A stretch of 64,000 bases of DNA from contig NZ_JAGIZB010000005.1 of the NCBI RefSeq assembly GCF_017813395.1, forward strand, positions 62,001 to 126,000, given 5' to 3'. The stretch is from Pararoseomonas baculiformis (lineage in GTDB: Bacteria; Pseudomonadota; Alphaproteobacteria; Acetobacterales; Acetobacteraceae). Below, in pieces: positions 63,321 through 64,000 of the stretch (positions within the stretch are counted from its first letter, which is position 1; each line of letters starts with the position of its first letter). The notes under the pieces were generated by a model. The model was not told the DNA's origin. It worked only from the letters and a program-made list of their open reading frames with translations, and made no database searches. Made by a program: the position numbers and the translations under genes.

Positions 63321-64000
63321 TCAGTCCACCGAGGCGCCGGAAGCCTGGATGATGGGCGTCCAGGCCGCCAGCTCGTCCCGCACGTATTTCTGCGCATCCT
63401 CCAGGAAGAGGCGTCCCGGGGCGGTGGCCGTGTCCTTGTAGCGGCGCAGCAGGTCTGGCGAGGCGAGGGATTCCTTCACCACCTCGGCCAGCTTCTCCAC
63501 GATGGGGCGCGGCGTGCGGGCGGGGGCGGCGATGCCGGACCAGCCATCCACCACCAGGTCCGTGTAGCCCAGCTCCCGGAAGGTGGGGATGTCCGGGAAA
63601 TCCGGCACGCGCTCGGGCCAGGAATGCGCCAGGGGACGCAGCGCGCCGGAGCGGATATTGGCGCTGGCCGCCGTCAGGCTGTCCACCATCAGCGGCAGGA
63701 CGCCCGCCATCACATCGGTCGCAACCTGGGCCGCGCCGCGATAGGGCGCGTGCTGCATGGAGACACCGGCGGCGCGGCAGAAGCGCACCGCGGTGAGATG
63801 CGGCATGGAGCCGATGCCGGAGGTGCCATAGGTCAGCCCGTCCGGCTTCGCCTTCGCCTCCGCCACGAGGTCCGCCACGCTGCGGATCGGCAGGTCCGGG
63901 CGGACGAGCCAGAGATAGGGCGTGCTCATCACCATCGCGATATGCGCGAAGTCCGCCACCGGATCCCAGGTGATGCGCGGCCCGTAGAGCACCTTGCCCA
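63321..64000 (-). CDS. Tripartite tricarboxylate transporter receptor (TctC/Bug family), 5' partial
   Basis: Periplasmic receptor of the Bug family, abundant in Acetobacteraceae and Burkholderiales. Visible features: WDPVADFAHIAMVMSTPYLWLV, the ligand loop YGTSGIGSMPHLTAVRF, HAPYRGAAQVATDVMAG and VVDGWSGIAAPARTP. The C-terminal 226 residues or so are present; the frame is open to base 64000, so the signal peptide and start lie beyond the edge. The ligand is unknown. No TctAB genes are in the window. Confidence 0.9.
   Translation of the reverse strand, partial: GKVLYGPRITWDPVADFAHIAMVMSTPYLWLVRPDLPIRSVADLVAEAKAKPDGLTYGTSGIGSMPHLTAVRFCRAAGVSMQHAPYRGAAQVATDVMAGVLPLMVDSLTAASANIRSGALRPLAHSWPERVPDFPDIPTFRELGYTDLVVDGWSGIAAPARTPRPIVEKLAEVVKESLASPDLLRRYKDTATAPGRLFLEDAQKYVRDELAAWTPIIQASGASVD

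Overview
The window is chromosomal DNA of a GC-rich (roughly 70% by eye) alphaproteobacterium. Gene content points to the Acetobacteraceae (Roseomonas-like): aapJQMP-type amino-acid uptake, many periplasmic solute receptors (TRAP, TctC/Bug, peptide ABC), a siderophore uptake locus, a bacteriophytochrome, and an alternative complex III plus caa3 oxidase. The family assignment is inference from gene content, not from a marker gene. Coding density is high. Many junctions are 4-nt stop/start overlaps, so operons are easy to read. I see no insertion sequence, integrase, CRISPR array or phage remnant.

Layout. 1-4.7 kb: 3' part of a TRAP solute receptor, uppP, a small secreted protein, a 3-ketoacid CoA-transferase pair (scoAB) and a tRNA-Ala(GGC) with its own promoter and terminator. 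4.3-11.1 kb (minus): a small conserved protein, kup, and aapJ-aapQ-aapM-aapP with a strong hairpin after aapJ. 11.3-17 kb: a histidine-box protein next to a class A penicillin-binding protein, a divergent secreted DUF4189 protein with a twin CX3C motif, an M20-family amidohydrolase with an altered metal motif, and a lipoprotein cytochrome c whose only sensible start is ATC. 17-28.2 kb (minus): actABCDEF (alternative complex III), ctaG, ctaC (subunit II with cytochrome c), a fused subunit I-III gene and a small membrane protein. This is a complete quinol-to-oxygen branch, with eight of its nine junctions overlapping by four bases. 28.3-35.7 kb: a five-gene peptide/nickel-type ABC operon (minus) and a divergent second solute receptor that is a paralog of the first.

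35.9-42.5 kb: a glycogen locus (glgC, glgA, glgP) containing a degenerate response-regulator receiver. 42.6-45.4 kb: two luciferase-like flavin monooxygenases and an FKBP prolyl isomerase. 45.6-54.8 kb: two iron/siderophore units around a DUF1275 membrane protein. The minus unit has a TonB receptor, esterase, solute receptor and siderophore-interacting reductase; the plus unit has a solute receptor, FecCD permease and ATPase. Each is preceded by a candidate Fur-type site, and only together do they make a full import route. 54.8-58.1 kb (minus): a bacteriophytochrome hybrid kinase coupled to its biliverdin-making heme oxygenase. 58.3-64 kb: a soluble lytic transglycosylase, a cysteine-free family-4-like uracil-DNA glycosylase, ETF:ubiquinone oxidoreductase, and a TctC-type receptor cut by the right edge.

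Physiology as a whole: a respiratory, nutrient-scavenging aerobe that feeds electrons from fatty/amino-acid oxidation (ETF-QO, CoA-transferase) into quinol, oxidises quinol by ACIII and caa3, stores glycogen and senses red light. The strongest leads for follow-up are the ATC-start cytochrome, the cysteine-free glycosylase, the twin-CX3C secreted protein, the M20 protein with a changed metal site, and the degenerate receiver within the glycogen locus.
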